Below, piece after piece: positions 8,374 through 18,804 of a DNA stretch of 64,000 nt. Below the pieces are notes generated by a model. That model was not told the DNA's origin and did not search any database. It saw nothing but the letters and a program-made list of their open reading frames with translations. Positions within the stretch are counted from its first letter, which is position 1; every line of letters begins with the position of its first letter. The stretch spans positions 496,001 through 560,000 of the forward strand of contig NZ_SOQX01000001.1 in the NCBI RefSeq assembly GCF_004366735.1. The letters run 5' to 3'. Source of the stretch: Thiohalophilus thiocyanatoxydans. Lineage in GTDB: Bacteria; Pseudomonadota; Gammaproteobacteria; UBA6429; Thiohalophilaceae. The translations under genes and the position numbers were made by a program.

Positions 8374-9750
8374 ATGATAAATACCATGAAACGACTGAAC
8401 TGGAAAATAACTACCGCGGTTATTGTGATTGTGGCGTTGACGTTTACGGTCGCCCGGCTGGATCGCCCGGGTGACATCGACTCGGCGGATAGCTCGTCGA
8501 GCCTGGCAATCCAGAGCTGGAAAACCGATAACGGCGCACGTGTCGTTTTTGTCCCGGCCGACGAGCTGCCGATGGTTGATGTGAGGGTCGTATTTGATGC
8601 CGGCAGTGCCCGGGACGGTGAGTTACCGGGCCTGGCGAGAATGACTGCAGGCATGCTGAATGAAGGCGCCGGTGACTGGGATACCGACGAGCTGGCGAAG
8701 CGCTTCGACGACATTGGCGCCAATTACAGTGCCTCGGCCAAACGGGACATGGCGGCATTCAGTCTGCGTACCCTGGTGGATAAACCGTTGCGTGAGCAGG
8801 CGCTGAGCACCTTTGCCAGCATACTGGGAGAACCGACCTTCCCGAGGGAGGCATTTAATCGAGTGCGACGTAATACGCTGGTGAGCCTGCAGAACAAGAA
8901 ACAGTCTCCCGGCGATCTTGCCGAGGACAAATTTTATAAAGAACTGTTCGGCGAGCATCCCTATGCAACGCCGGTCAGCGGTGAAGAGGCGAGCGTCAAG
9001 GCAATACAGCGGGCGGATCTGCGAGCCTTCTATAAAGAGCATATGGTGGCCAGCAATGCCGTGGTGGCCATCGTCGGCAAATTGAGCCGCGAGCAGGCAG
9101 AAGCCCTGGCCGAGCAGGTGACAGGGAAACTGGAAAGCGGTGAGCCGGCCCCGTCTCTGCCGGAAGTGGAACCCTTGCCGGAAGCGAAGCGGGTTGATCT
9201 ATCCCATCCGTCGGCGCAAACCCATATCCTGGTCGGGCAACCGGGGATGCGGCGCGGGGATCGCGATTACTTCAGCCTGTATGTCGGCAATCATATTCTG
9301 GGGGGCAGCGGGTTTGGTTCACGAATTATGGAGACCATTCGCGAAGATCGGGGGCTGGCTTACAGCAGTTACAGCTATTTTGTCCCCCAGCGTGTCAATG
9401 GCGCGTTTATCATGGGCCTGCAAACCAGTAACAAACAGACCGAACAGGCGCTGGGTCTGCTGCAGGAAGTGCTGGTGAAATTTATTGACGAAGGGCCGAC
9501 CGAGGAAGAGCTGCAACATGCGAAAAAGAATATTACCGGCGGTTTCCCGCTGCGTATCGACAGTAACAAGGACATCGTTGAATACCTTGCCATGATCGGC
9601 TTCTATGATTTGCCGCATGATTACCTGGATACCTTTAATGATAATGTCGAAGATATCACTGCGGCGGATATTCGCGAGGCCTTCCAGCGTCGTATCGATC
9701 CCGAAAAACTGCTCACTGTCACTGTCGGCAATGGTAATAGTAGTGAGTAA
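8374..9750 (+). CDS. M16 family peptidase-like protein lacking the zinc site
   Basis: A 458-residue homologue of the preceding gene with an N-terminal signal or anchor (about 12-30). The region matching HxxEH reads MTAGMLNEGAG, so the zinc ligands and catalytic glutamate are missing. The C-terminal domain keeps the family's substrate-contact stretch around EDRGLAYSSYSYF. Likely the non-catalytic partner of the upstream peptidase. The start could be ATG 8374 or 8386 (MKRLNWK). Confidence 0.92.
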   Translation: MINTMKRLNWKITTAVIVIVALTFTVARLDRPGDIDSADSSSSLAIQSWKTDNGARVVFVPADELPMVDVRVVFDAGSARDGELPGLARMTAGMLNEGAGDWDTDELAKRFDDIGANYSASAKRDMAAFSLRTLVDKPLREQALSTFASILGEPTFPREAFNRVRRNTLVSLQNKKQSPGDLAEDKFYKELFGEHPYATPVSGEEASVKAIQRADLRAFYKEHMVASNAVVAIVGKLSREQAEALAEQVTGKLESGEPAPSLPEVEPLPEAKRVDLSHPSAQTHILVGQPGMRRGDRDYFSLYVGNHILGGSGFGSRIMETIREDRGLAYSSYSYFVPQRVNGAFIMGLQTSNKQTEQALGLLQEVLVKFIDEGPTEEELQHAKKNITGGFPLRIDSNKDIVEYLAMIGFYDLPHDYLDTFNDNVEDITAADIREAFQRRIDPEKLLTVTVGNGNSSE

Positions 9751-9754
9751 CTCT

Positions 9755-9935
9755 TGATTTCTCGCCGGGGCGCGCAGAGCATATCCAGATTATATTGTTC
9801 CCTTTGCGTCTCTGCGCCCTGGCGAGAGTTTTCATTATTGGTATAAAACAAAGTGTGAGATAAAGCATTACATGATCTCGCCGAGACGCAAAGCTCGCCA
9901 CGTTATGTCATTCTCTTCGGGCTTTGCGAGAGTAA
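9755..9935. repeat. Degenerate inverted TCTCGCC / GCGTCTCTGCG repeats
   Basis: Imperfect inverted words are spread over about 180 bases: TTTCTCGCC near 9760, GCGTCTCTGCGCCCTGGCGAGAG near 9806-9829 and CTCGCCGAGACGCAAAGCTCGCC near 9877. They resemble the GCAGAGACGC family seen at 1.2, 51.3 and 57.7 kb. No gene is evident between the peptidase pair and rsmD. Confidence 0.6.
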
Positions 9936-10004
9936 TCATGATTGGTACAAATCAGGTAGCGTGTTATAACACCCGTGACGATGTATCAGCGGGAAACAAC
10001 CAAC

Positions 10005-10574
10005 ATGGCGGGACAACGTAACCAGTTTCGGATCATCGGCGGGCAGTGGCGTGGCCGCAAGCTTGGATTTTTTCCCGCCCCGGGTTTGCGCCCGACACCG
10101 GATCGGGTCAGGGAGACCTTGTTTAACTGGCTGGCGCCGGTGATCCAGGGTGCCCGGGTGCTGGACCTGTTCGCCGGCAGTGGCGCACTCGGTCTTGAGG
10201 CGGCCTCCCGGGGCGCCGCCCGGGTTACCCTGGTGGACAGCCATCCACGCGCGGTCTCCCAGTTGCAGCAGAATGTGCGCCTGTTACAGGCCGAACAGGT
10301 CCAGGTTTGTCAATCGGACGTGCTGCGTTATCTGACTCGACCCGCTGAAGCGTGCGAGTTGGTTTTTCTCGATCCGCCTTATCAATCCGGGGTGCTGGAG
10401 GCCTGTTTTGAACGCCTGGAAACAGGCGGCTGGCTGACCCCCGATGCCCGGATCTATTTTGAACATGACAGTCATGAGCCGGCACCGTCGCTGCCGGCCA
10501 ACTGGCAACTGCAGCGTGACAAACAGAGCGGCCAGGTGGCCTATCTGCTCGCCCGGCGAGTGCCGCCGGCGTGA
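10005..10574 (+). CDS. rsmD: 16S rRNA (guanine(966)-N2)-methyltransferase RsmD
   Basis: Methylates G966 of 16S rRNA in the small subunit. Hallmarks are RIIGGQWRGRKL at the N-terminus, RPTPDRVRETLFNWL, the SAM motif DLFAGSGALGLEA and the catalytic LDPPY. I chose the ATG at 10005 (MAGQRNQFRIIGG) because it matches E. coli RsmD; an in-frame ATG at 9981 and an upstream start at 9975 would add 8-10 unconserved residues. It is followed by coaD, its usual neighbour. Confidence 0.96.
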   Translation: MAGQRNQFRIIGGQWRGRKLGFFPAPGLRPTPDRVRETLFNWLAPVIQGARVLDLFAGSGALGLEAASRGAARVTLVDSHPRAVSQLQQNVRLLQAEQVQVCQSDVLRYLTRPAEACELVFLDPPYQSGVLEACFERLETGGWLTPDARIYFEHDSHEPAPSLPANWQLQRDKQSGQVAYLLARRVPPA

Positions 10575-11405
<831 letters not shown>

Positions 11406-11427
11406 AGTGACGGATTGTTTGCATATC

Positions 11428-11456
11428 AAAAAGCCCCTGTGAGGGGCTTTTTTTTT
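11428..11456 (+). terminator. Rho-independent terminator after the ferredoxin gene
   Basis: AAAAAGCCCC and GGGGCTTTTT form a 10-base stem around TGTGA, followed by a run of nine T. It closes the rsmD-coaD-ferredoxin run. Confidence 0.93.
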
Positions 11457-11650
11457 GCGCGGCAGAAAACGCTAAAATGGCGCCAGTGCGGGAGTCATTG
11501 TGCTGATACACAGTCCACCGGGGCACGCAAATAAATCCAAACAGATTTATAATTAATTCGAGTATTTTGCATTTGCGGCGTTGGCGGATGAGCGTTGTGC
11601 CTGTTTGCTTTCGCAACTCAATGGCGTTGTCGCAACCCAGGGGAGAGATC

Positions 11651-13315
11651 ATGAAAATCGTTCGTCTTTGCATTTTGTTGTTGATTGGGGGGCTGACCGC
11701 CGCCTGTAATCAGTCGACGCCTTCGCCGGCGGTGGCCTCCGCCCACCCTGCAGCGACCGAGGCCGGGCTGGCGGTGCTGGAGGAAGGCGGCAATGCGTTT
11801 GATGCGGCGGTGGCGGTCAGTGCGACCCTGGCGGTGGTCGAACCCTACAGCTCCGGACTCGGTGGCGGCGGTTTCTGGTTGCTGCATGAGGTCGACACGG
11901 ACCGAAACGTGATGATCGATGGTCGCGAAAAAGCACCGCAGCAAGCCCGGCGAGATATGTATCTTGATGAGCAGGGCGAGGTGATTGACGGACTGTCGAT
12001 GGACGGGCCGTTGGCCGCCGGGATCCCCGGGGAACCGGCGACACTGGTGCATCTGGCCCGGGAGTATGGGCGCCTGTCCTTATCCCGAACCCTGGCGCCG
12101 GCCATTCGTGCCGCCCGCGAGGGGTTTGCCGTCACCCCCCATTATCAACGCATGGCCCGGTTTCGTCTGGAGGTATTGCGTCGTTCACAGGCCGCAGCAG
12201 AAGTATTTTTGCTGGACGGCGAGGTCCCCCCGTTGGACCATGTGATTCGACAGCCGGATCTGGCGGCGACACTTGAACAGCTCGCGCGCCAGGGGAGCGA
12301 AGGTTTTTACAAGGGCAAGCTGGCCGAACGGCTGGTCGAAGAGACCCGTGCCGCGGGGGGGATCTGGACACGCGAGGATCTGCGCCGGTATCAGGTCGTG
12401 GAGCGTGAGCCGATCACCGGCAGTTACGGCGATTACCGGATCATTTCCGCGTCGCCCCCGTCGTCCGGCGGTGTGGCGCTGGTCAGCATGCTGAATATGC
12501 TTGAAGATTATGACCTGGCGGCGCATTCGGCGGTCGACCGCGTACATTTGATGATTGAAGCCATGCGCCGCGCATACCGTGATCGGGCCGAGTATCTGGG
12601 GGATCCCGATTTTGTCGAAATGGATATTGAACGACTGACCAGCAAGGCCTACGCCGCGCGCCTGCGACAGAGCATTGAGCTCGAACAGGCCACTGACAGC
12701 CGTATGCTACCCCCGGCCACCGAGAGTACGGAAGGCAACGACACCACTCACTTTTCCATCCTCGATAGCGAGGGCAACCGGGTCGCCGCGACGCTGAGTG
12801 TCAATTATCCATTCGGTTCCGGTTTCATGGTACCGGGGACCGGGGTGTTGCTGAATAACGAGATGGATGATTTTTCCGCCAAACCGGGCGAGCCGAATGC
12901 GTATGGTCTGGTCGGCGCCGAGGCCAATGCCATTGAACCGGGGAAACGCATGCTCTCAAGCATGAGCCCGACCTTTGTAGAGCATGACGATCGACTGGCG
13001 ATCCTGGGCACGCCGGGCGGCAGCCGGATCATTACCATGGTCTTACACGGTATTCTGGGTTTCGTCGAGGGGCATAGCGCGCAAACCATTGTCGGTTCGC
13101 CACGTTATCACCATCAGTACCTGCCGGATCAGGTGCAATATGAGCCCGGGGCCCTGACCGCGGAGCAGCAACAGGAACTGACCCGCCGGGGCCATGTACT
13201 GCGTGAGCTGGATAACCACTATGGCAACATGCAACTGGTGATCTGGAACCGGTTGAATAACCGGGTTGAGGCGGCCAGCGACCCGCGTGGCGAGGGGTTG
13301 GCTGTTAGCCGGTAA
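11651..13315 (+). CDS. ggt: Gamma-glutamyltransferase, lipoprotein form
   Basis: Hydrolyses or transfers the gamma-glutamyl group of glutathione outside the cytoplasm. The ATG at 11651 has GGGGAG upstream and begins a lipoprotein signal with lipobox LTAAC. The chain keeps SGLGGGGFW, the nucleophile threonine in GNDTTHFSI where the precursor cleaves itself, LSSMSPT and the oxyanion-loop GGSRIITM. 554 residues is normal. Glutathione synthesis genes gshA and gshB are at 59-61 kb, so the organism both makes and recycles it. Confidence 0.95.
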   Translation: MKIVRLCILLLIGGLTAACNQSTPSPAVASAHPAATEAGLAVLEEGGNAFDAAVAVSATLAVVEPYSSGLGGGGFWLLHEVDTDRNVMIDGREKAPQQARRDMYLDEQGEVIDGLSMDGPLAAGIPGEPATLVHLAREYGRLSLSRTLAPAIRAAREGFAVTPHYQRMARFRLEVLRRSQAAAEVFLLDGEVPPLDHVIRQPDLAATLEQLARQGSEGFYKGKLAERLVEETRAAGGIWTREDLRRYQVVEREPITGSYGDYRIISASPPSSGGVALVSMLNMLEDYDLAAHSAVDRVHLMIEAMRRAYRDRAEYLGDPDFVEMDIERLTSKAYAARLRQSIELEQATDSRMLPPATESTEGNDTTHFSILDSEGNRVAATLSVNYPFGSGFMVPGTGVLLNNEMDDFSAKPGEPNAYGLVGAEANAIEPGKRMLSSMSPTFVEHDDRLAILGTPGGSRIITMVLHGILGFVEGHSAQTIVGSPRYHHQYLPDQVQYEPGALTAEQQQELTRRGHVLRELDNHYGNMQLVIWNRLNNRVEAASDPRGEGLAVSR

Positions 13316-13350
13316 CCTTTACCACTAGCTCAGGAGTGAAAGGCCCGGGG

Positions 13351-14946
13351 TCATGTCATTTCATGATGGTAAAAGCAGTAGTCGAGTTTGTGGTTCTTGG
13401 CGTGGTACATGGCGACATCGGCCCGGCGTAGCAGGCCGGTACGACCGTTGCTGTCGTCAGGATAGATAGCAATCCCTATACTTAAACGGGTTACTACCGG
13501 TATCTTATGAATTGTTATCGGTGCTCGGGCTGCTGTGGTCAGTTTTTTTGCGATCTCATCGACCTGTTCATTACTCTTTATGTCAGGCAGAACAACAGCG
13601 AACTCATCGCCGCCAAGACGCACGAGCAGATCATGGTTAGCAATATCGACCAGAGAGATGCCTTTATTGTCCGTCAATGTCGGTGTGCGCAAAATATTGT
13701 TCATGCGTGAAGCGATTTCGCACAGCAGCATATCACCCGCCTCGTGACCGAACTCGTCATTCACCCGTTTGAATTCATCCAGATCAATTAAAAACAGGGC
13801 AAAGCGTTTTTCGCTATCGCTGTATTCGTTGAGCAGGTAATCGATATAGTTATTAAAAAGTCCGCGATTGGGCAGATGGGTAAGGGGATCGGTATAGGCC
13901 ATGCGTTCAAGTCGGCCATAGAGATTATGTAGCTCGCCGGCCATCAGGTTGAAATCATCGATAAGCTGATTGACTTCGATGATATTACTGCGGGATGTTA
14001 TTGGCTCTCCCAAAAGCTTGTTGTCGCCATGCAGTCGTTGCAAGTGGCTATTGAGCACCTGCAATGGGCGGATCAGCGTGCGACGCAAAAGAATCAGTGC
14101 TACGGCGGTTACCAGTGCAATGATAATGGCTGAGAGCAACATGATAGTGTTGCGGGTTTGTTGAAGTTGCTGATACATATTTCGGGTGTCGTCATAGACC
14201 TCAATTAATAATGCGGATTCTTGATGATCGGTTGTATCCAGGCGGTAGCGGGCGACCAGCCCGCCGTCACGTGATTCGGGCCACTGAGGTGATCGGTAGA
14301 GAAGTTCACCATCAGGTAGTCGGAACTGTACCGGCATCCCCAGCTCGTCTTCAATCGGGCTCAGACTGCGTGTTGGTGCGGTGACGATCTCAAGATAACC
14401 GCTGGGGTTTAGCCCGCCCAGAGGCAAGAGGACAGCGTGGTATGGACGCTCATTGTTGTTACACAAAGTTGCGAGAATCTTCAGACGTTCTGCCCCGCGG
14501 CGCTGTTCGGCCTGTTCCACCAGTCCCGGACATACCGCGCCGGGGTGTTTCAGAGAGGTGTTTTCGGCGCTGGACTCTGCCAGGGGCTCGAAATCAGGGC
14601 TAAAGACAAGCAGGCGTTCCAGGCGCAAAATATTGGCGGTAACAAAATACTGATGAAATTGTTGTGCGAGTGCATCATGTAGAGCAGTAGTATCGTTATT
14701 ACCCAATGCCTGGCGAAATCTGGTTGATATTTTTAAATTATTGCCGAGATCCTGCGCGTACTCTTCCAGTTCATTCATTTTGTCGCGAATTTTAATTTCT
14801 ACCAGATCGACAAGAGACTGGCGTTTGTAATCCAGGATGACATCCTGATAAATACTGGTGCTGGCCAGTGCCAACCCTAACCCCAGTAAACCTACCAGAA
14901 AAATAGTCAGTACGAGGTTGGTTTTGATTGAGACATAGAGTGGCAT
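13351..14946 (-). CDS. Membrane diguanylate cyclase with periplasmic sensor and HAMP domain
   Basis: A 531-residue protein: membrane helix at about 10-30, a periplasmic sensor of about 240 residues of no family I can name, second helix near 275-297, a HAMP linker, and a GGDEF domain from about 355 with LTHLPNRGLF and an intact RLGGDEFAV. It should make cyclic di-GMP in response to an outside signal. No EAL domain follows. A rhodanese gene lies 17 bases upstream on the same strand and may be co-transcribed. Confidence 0.92.
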   Translation of the reverse strand: MPLYVSIKTNLVLTIFLVGLLGLGLALASTSIYQDVILDYKRQSLVDLVEIKIRDKMNELEEYAQDLGNNLKISTRFRQALGNNDTTALHDALAQQFHQYFVTANILRLERLLVFSPDFEPLAESSAENTSLKHPGAVCPGLVEQAEQRRGAERLKILATLCNNNERPYHAVLLPLGGLNPSGYLEIVTAPTRSLSPIEDELGMPVQFRLPDGELLYRSPQWPESRDGGLVARYRLDTTDHQESALLIEVYDDTRNMYQQLQQTRNTIMLLSAIIIALVTAVALILLRRTLIRPLQVLNSHLQRLHGDNKLLGEPITSRSNIIEVNQLIDDFNLMAGELHNLYGRLERMAYTDPLTHLPNRGLFNNYIDYLLNEYSDSEKRFALFLIDLDEFKRVNDEFGHEAGDMLLCEIASRMNNILRTPTLTDNKGISLVDIANHDLLVRLGGDEFAVVLPDIKSNEQVDEIAKKLTTAARAPITIHKIPVVTRLSIGIAIYPDDSNGRTGLLRRADVAMYHAKNHKLDYCFYHHEMT

Positions 14947-14963
14947 ATACGAGGATGTATGGC

Positions 14964-15410
14964 TTATTGTTTATCTTTAACGTAGGGATATTTTTTATCT
15001 TGCCACTCCTCGAAGCCACCAAAAAACCAGTGCAGGTTGGTATAACCACACTGCTTGGCAATTTGAACGGCATTGGCACTACGTCCGCACTTTGGGCCAT
15101 TGCAATAAAACAGCGTCGGGTGCGTCTTGTCGGGAATAGTTTCAGCCAGACTGTCACAGTCGGTGTCGGTATCGGGCAGGCTGTTGGAGCCTTCTATATA
15201 CCCATGGGCTCGATCGCTGACAATTCGAGAATCAATGATCAGCAGTTCAGGGATTTGATTGGCCAGTTCGATCAGTTCTTCGGCGCTGACTTTGTTAACA
15301 CCGGGAATATGTTCAATGATCTCTTCTTCGTCTGCAGCAACGACATTGCTCAGGAACACTAACAGGAGGATAAGTTTTGCACCTGAAACCGCCAAAAAAT
15401 GATTCTTCAT
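14964..15410 (-). CDS. Periplasmic rhodanese-like protein
   Basis: A 148-residue single-domain rhodanese with a signal peptide (about 1-26, ending VVAAD). The active loop is YCNGPKCGRSANA, in which the first cysteine carries sulfur and a second cysteine sits inside the loop. Such periplasmic rhodaneses are thought to move sulfane sulfur or act in thiol redox chemistry. It is the first gene of a pair with the diguanylate cyclase. Confidence 0.9.
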   Translation of the reverse strand: MKNHFLAVSGAKLILLLVFLSNVVAADEEEIIEHIPGVNKVSAEELIELANQIPELLIIDSRIVSDRAHGYIEGSNSLPDTDTDCDSLAETIPDKTHPTLFYCNGPKCGRSANAVQIAKQCGYTNLHWFFGGFEEWQDKKYPYVKDKQ

Positions 15411-15606
15411 AGTCTGAATTATCCTTGTTTTTCAGGTATTCAGTCGAGCACGACAGAATAATAACGGTATATTTCTGAACCGTGACCGGTTTGTCGGCAG
15501 GCGTGGAGGTTACTTGAAATATTTCAGTAAAGGGGGCAATCCCTTGTAGTACATGTTATTAATATTATTTTATGCTTATATGATGGCGGTACTGCAGCAA
15601 CAAGCG

Positions 15607-16422
15607 TCAACGCTGACAGTGTCGACAATAGTAACTGGCGCGCTGACTGATGACTATCTGCTGCAACGGCTGACCGCATTGATGACAGGGCATTTTGTGG
15701 CGCTCATAGACGTGCAACTGCTGGCGAAAATAACCGGGCTTGCCGTCACTGGCGGTAAAATCGCGCAAGGTGGTTCCGCCCTGGCGAATGGCCGCCTCAA
15801 GGACCTGCTTGATCGCATTGACCAGGCCGGTATAGCGTGCCCGGGCGATCCGGCCGGCGGCGCGTTTGGGATGGATGCCGGCCAGGTAGAGCGCTTCGTT
15901 GGCGTAGATGTTGCCGACGCCGGTGACGATTTTGCTGTCCATGATAAAGGCCTTGATCGCCAGCTTGCGACCCCGCGACGCTTGCCACAGGTAGTCAGCC
16001 TCGAAGGCGTCCGACAACGGTTCAGGCCCCAGTGTTTTTAACAGTTTATGTTGAAGCGGATCCTCGCGAGTCCAGAGTACGGCGCCAAAGCGGCGCGGAT
16101 CGCGCAGACGCAAACACTGGTTGTTGTCCAGTACAATATCCAGGTGATCATGTTTCTGGACCGGCGTTTGTCCCGGCAAAATTCTCAGGCTGCCGGACAT
16201 TCCGAGATGGATGATCAAGGTCCCCGCGGGCATGCGTAATAACAGGTATTTGCCGCGGCGATCGACCTGCTCAATCACCTGCCCCTGTAAGGACGCGTTG
16301 AGATTGCGCGGCACCGGCCAGCGCAGTTGCCGCTGGCGCAGGATCACCGCCCGCACCCTCTGTCCTTGCAGGTGCGGAGCAATACCCTTGCGGGTGGTTT
16401 CCACTTCGGGCAGTTCAGGCAT
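15607..16422 (-). CDS. mutM: Formamidopyrimidine-DNA glycosylase (Fpg/MutM)
   Basis: Base-excision enzyme removing 8-oxoguanine and ring-opened purines. The mature N-terminus [13 protein letters not shown] provides the catalytic proline and glutamate; a lysine in the HLGMSG region and the C-terminal zinc finger CHQCGQ...YYCRHC are present. Length 271 is standard. It lies downstream of the Gld-like ABC operon, separated by an inverted CACGAAG repeat. Confidence 0.97.
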   Translation of the reverse strand: MPELPEVETTRKGIAPHLQGQRVRAVILRQRQLRWPVPRNLNASLQGQVIEQVDRRGKYLLLRMPAGTLIIHLGMSGSLRILPGQTPVQKHDHLDIVLDNNQCLRLRDPRRFGAVLWTREDPLQHKLLKTLGPEPLSDAFEADYLWQASRGRKLAIKAFIMDSKIVTGVGNIYANEALYLAGIHPKRAAGRIARARYTGLVNAIKQVLEAAIRQGGTTLRDFTASDGKPGYFRQQLHVYERHKMPCHQCGQPLQQIVISQRASYYCRHCQR

Positions 16423-16467
16423 GGGTGATCACGTCCGGTGTCCTGGTCTGTTCTCTGGGCTGGTTAT

Positions 16468-16535
16468 TTCACCACGAAGTCACGAAGCCACGAAGTAAAA
16501 TTAAATCACTTCGTTTCTTCGTGACTTCGTGGTGA
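16468..16535. repeat. Inverted CACGAAG repeat between the DUF4340 gene and mutM
   Basis: Left arm 16468-16496 reads TTCACCACGAAGTCACGAAG and continues with another CACGAAG unit; right arm 16507-16535 is its near reverse complement, with about ten bases between. The same element, with GAAGAC and GAAGTC variants, occurs at 31735-31764 (single arm) and 33524-33608 (inverted pair). The right arm encodes the last residues and stop of the DUF4340 protein. Confidence 0.9.
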
Positions 16536-17402
16536 GCGCTCAAGTTCGGGCTCGGGAACGGGTTCGGGCAGTTGCAGCAGCTGTTGACGGATATCCTCAT
16601 TGATCACATAACGCAGGCGCACATCGTGGCGCAGCAGGGTAGGCTGTCCATCCTTTTCCTCCAGCGTGAAACGCACGGGGGCTTGCCGACCCGCCAGTTC
16701 GATCCGGATATCCGCTGGGGGGAGTTCTTTCGCTTCGAACGACTCCAGGCGGATGGCCTGAGCAGTGCGCCAGTTGGCTACCAGTTCGGTCAGGGCGTCG
16801 GCCGAGCGGTCTTCACGCGACGGGCGGACTTGCCACTGACCATTCTCCAGGGCGAGCTGCATCTGCGGCAGTTGCAGAGCGGTGATTTTGCCGGCGGGTA
16901 ACAGGGCATGACTGAGATAACCGGTGGCCGGACTGACCGTATGGTAATAATGGGTGTCGGGGATCAGATACAAGCGATCCGCCAGGCGGACATAACGCTG
17001 CTCTGAGAGCGGTTCGGTGTCACCGAAGGCGATGCGCAGGGTGTCGTTGTAGGTCACCGTGGCACGTGGCTGGTCGAGCCCGTAATCTGTGGGATCAAGC
17101 TTCGTGATATCGTGGCTGCCGGTATATTCGGCCTGCAGCAAACGCAACAGGGCCTGGATTCGATAGTCATTGGCGGCCACGGTATAGGGGCTTTGCATAT
17201 ACCAGCCAGCCTGTCGCTTGTGCAGCGTGATCGGCTCATCCTGCTTGCGCTGTAATTCGATCTGCGTGACTTCCCCGGGGTCCAGCTCGCTCAACTGTTG
17301 CGGCCCGGGCTGTTTGGATTCCCGGGACGTATAGAATACCGCCAGCGCCAGAATAATGAGAAGCAGTAACAGCGCCAGATTGAGCAGGAGTCGCGAGCGC
17401 AT
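16506..17402 (-). CDS. DUF4340 domain protein of the Gld-like ABC operon
   Basis: A 298-residue protein with an N-terminal membrane anchor (about 5-24) and a periplasmic body with the DUF4340 pattern of short beta-rich repeats (VTQIELQRKQDEPITLHKRQ, then GWYMQSP). DUF4340 proteins commonly follow GldG-type subunits; their role is unknown. Its start overlaps the stop of the GldG-like gene by one base. The last nine residues (SPRSHEETK) and the TGA are encoded by the CACGAAG repeat, so the native C-terminus is probably altered. Confidence 0.88.
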   Translation of the reverse strand: MRSRLLLNLALLLLLIILALAVFYTSRESKQPGPQQLSELDPGEVTQIELQRKQDEPITLHKRQAGWYMQSPYTVAANDYRIQALLRLLQAEYTGSHDITKLDPTDYGLDQPRATVTYNDTLRIAFGDTEPLSEQRYVRLADRLYLIPDTHYYHTVSPATGYLSHALLPAGKITALQLPQMQLALENGQWQVRPSREDRSADALTELVANWRTAQAIRLESFEAKELPPADIRIELAGRQAPVRFTLEEKDGQPTLLRHDVRLRYVINEDIRQQLLQLPEPVPEPELERSPRSHEETK

Positions 17403-18781
17403 CAGGGTTTACGCCGTCGCCACCAGGTGTACAGACCGTAGCCGAGTAACAACAAGGGCAGGCCGAACAGAAACAGCAGGCCGAGAATCGACCAGGTCAG
17501 CGATTCCAGAGTCAGTTCCGTATCCGGCGCGGTACGCGAAGGAATATCGATAAAGGCGTCGTCATGACTCAGCCAATTGATAATGTTGAAGCCGAGATCC
17601 TGGTTACCCTGGTTACCGAGATAGGCATTGGCGAGAAAGTCCCCGTCACCCAGCACCACGATGCGTTGTCCGGCACCGTCATGACTGGCCTGTTCATCAC
17701 TGTTCGGGTTGCGGGTCAGGGCAATACCCAGATGCAGGGGACCGGCTGTGTCGTCCTTTTCGTCATAGTTGATCACACCGTCCAGCTTGCCGGTTTCCAC
17801 CCAGCTGCGCGGGACGGTTTGTAAAAACGGACTGGCGTCAAACGGGCTGTCTTGTGTCGTGTCGATGGCGGCGGCACGGGGGAACAGCGTCATAAGCCGA
17901 AAATCACGGGTGATCGGATGGGAACTGGCACTGTAGTCGGCAATGACGGCAAAAGTCGGATCATTAATGCCGAGCCTTCGGGTCGAGGGATCGACGATGG
18001 TGCCGGGGAGAAACGTCAGGCCGAGATCCTGCAATAAGGGCTGCAGGCCGTAGAGTTCGCCGGGATCATGCAGCCAGAGCAGGTTGCCGCCGTTACGCAC
18101 GTAGTCACGAATAATCTCGACTTCACCGGGCAGATAATCCAGTTGCGGGCCGGCGATCACCAGGGCCGCGGTATCGGCGGGGATGGCGGGATCGTCGCTC
18201 AGCCTGAGGGTGCTGCTTCGGATCCCCTTGTCGCGCAAGTGTTCGGTAAAGCGTCCGTAGTCGTGGTTGGCCCGCCCCTCGGGGTTACGCTCGCCGTGTC
18301 CGGCAATAAAAACGAGGTGTTTCTCGCCACTGCGCAGCAGTTGTTGCAAGGTATTGGTCAGCGCGCTCTCGCTGATGTCCTGGACGTGTTCGGTGCGGTC
18401 GTTATAAGTGACCACCAGTTCACCGTCGACGCTGATATCGTATTCGCGAGTCAATTCCGGTTCGGTTTCCGGGTTGATATAGCGAATGTGAATATCGTCT
18501 TTATGCTGCTGGTAGCGTTCGATCATCCCGGCAATATTGCGCCGGGTCGAGGCCAGCTTGCCGCTGCGCGCGAAGGCGAGGATTTCCACCGGCCCCTCCA
18601 TGCGCTCCAGCAGGGTTACCGTCGCCTCGGAGAGCGTATGGCGACCGGCGGCGGTCCAGTCGCTTTCGTATTTGTAATGCACACTGAGCCAGGCCAGCAG
18701 GGCCACGATGGCCAGAAACAGCACGACAAACAGAATGTTCTGTACACGAATCTGAAAGCGGCTTTTGGGCGTGACTTGCAT
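17402..18781 (-). CDS. GldG-like auxiliary subunit of an ABC transporter
   Basis: A 459-residue protein with an N-terminal helix (about 16-36), a large extracytoplasmic region of the GldG/ABC-auxiliary type (RHTLSEATVTLLERM, FIAGHGERNP, VRNGGNLLWLHDPG) and a C-terminal helix (about 430-452) before a basic tail. GldG works with GldA and GldF in Bacteroidetes gliding; in proteobacteria the homologous operon has no agreed substrate. It follows the permease gene by 23 bases and overlaps the DUF4340 gene. Confidence 0.9.
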   Translation of the reverse strand: MQVTPKSRFQIRVQNILFVVLFLAIVALLAWLSVHYKYESDWTAAGRHTLSEATVTLLERMEGPVEILAFARSGKLASTRRNIAGMIERYQQHKDDIHIRYINPETEPELTREYDISVDGELVVTYNDRTEHVQDISESALTNTLQQLLRSGEKHLVFIAGHGERNPEGRANHDYGRFTEHLRDKGIRSSTLRLSDDPAIPADTAALVIAGPQLDYLPGEVEIIRDYVRNGGNLLWLHDPGELYGLQPLLQDLGLTFLPGTIVDPSTRRLGINDPTFAVIADYSASSHPITRDFRLMTLFPRAAAIDTTQDSPFDASPFLQTVPRSWVETGKLDGVINYDEKDDTAGPLHLGIALTRNPNSDEQASHDGAGQRIVVLGDGDFLANAYLGNQGNQDLGFNIINWLSHDDAFIDIPSRTAPDTELTLESLTWSILGLLFLFGLPLLLLGYGLYTWWRRRKP

Positions 18782-18804
18782 GGTTGTCAGAATTCCACAA
18801 AGGG

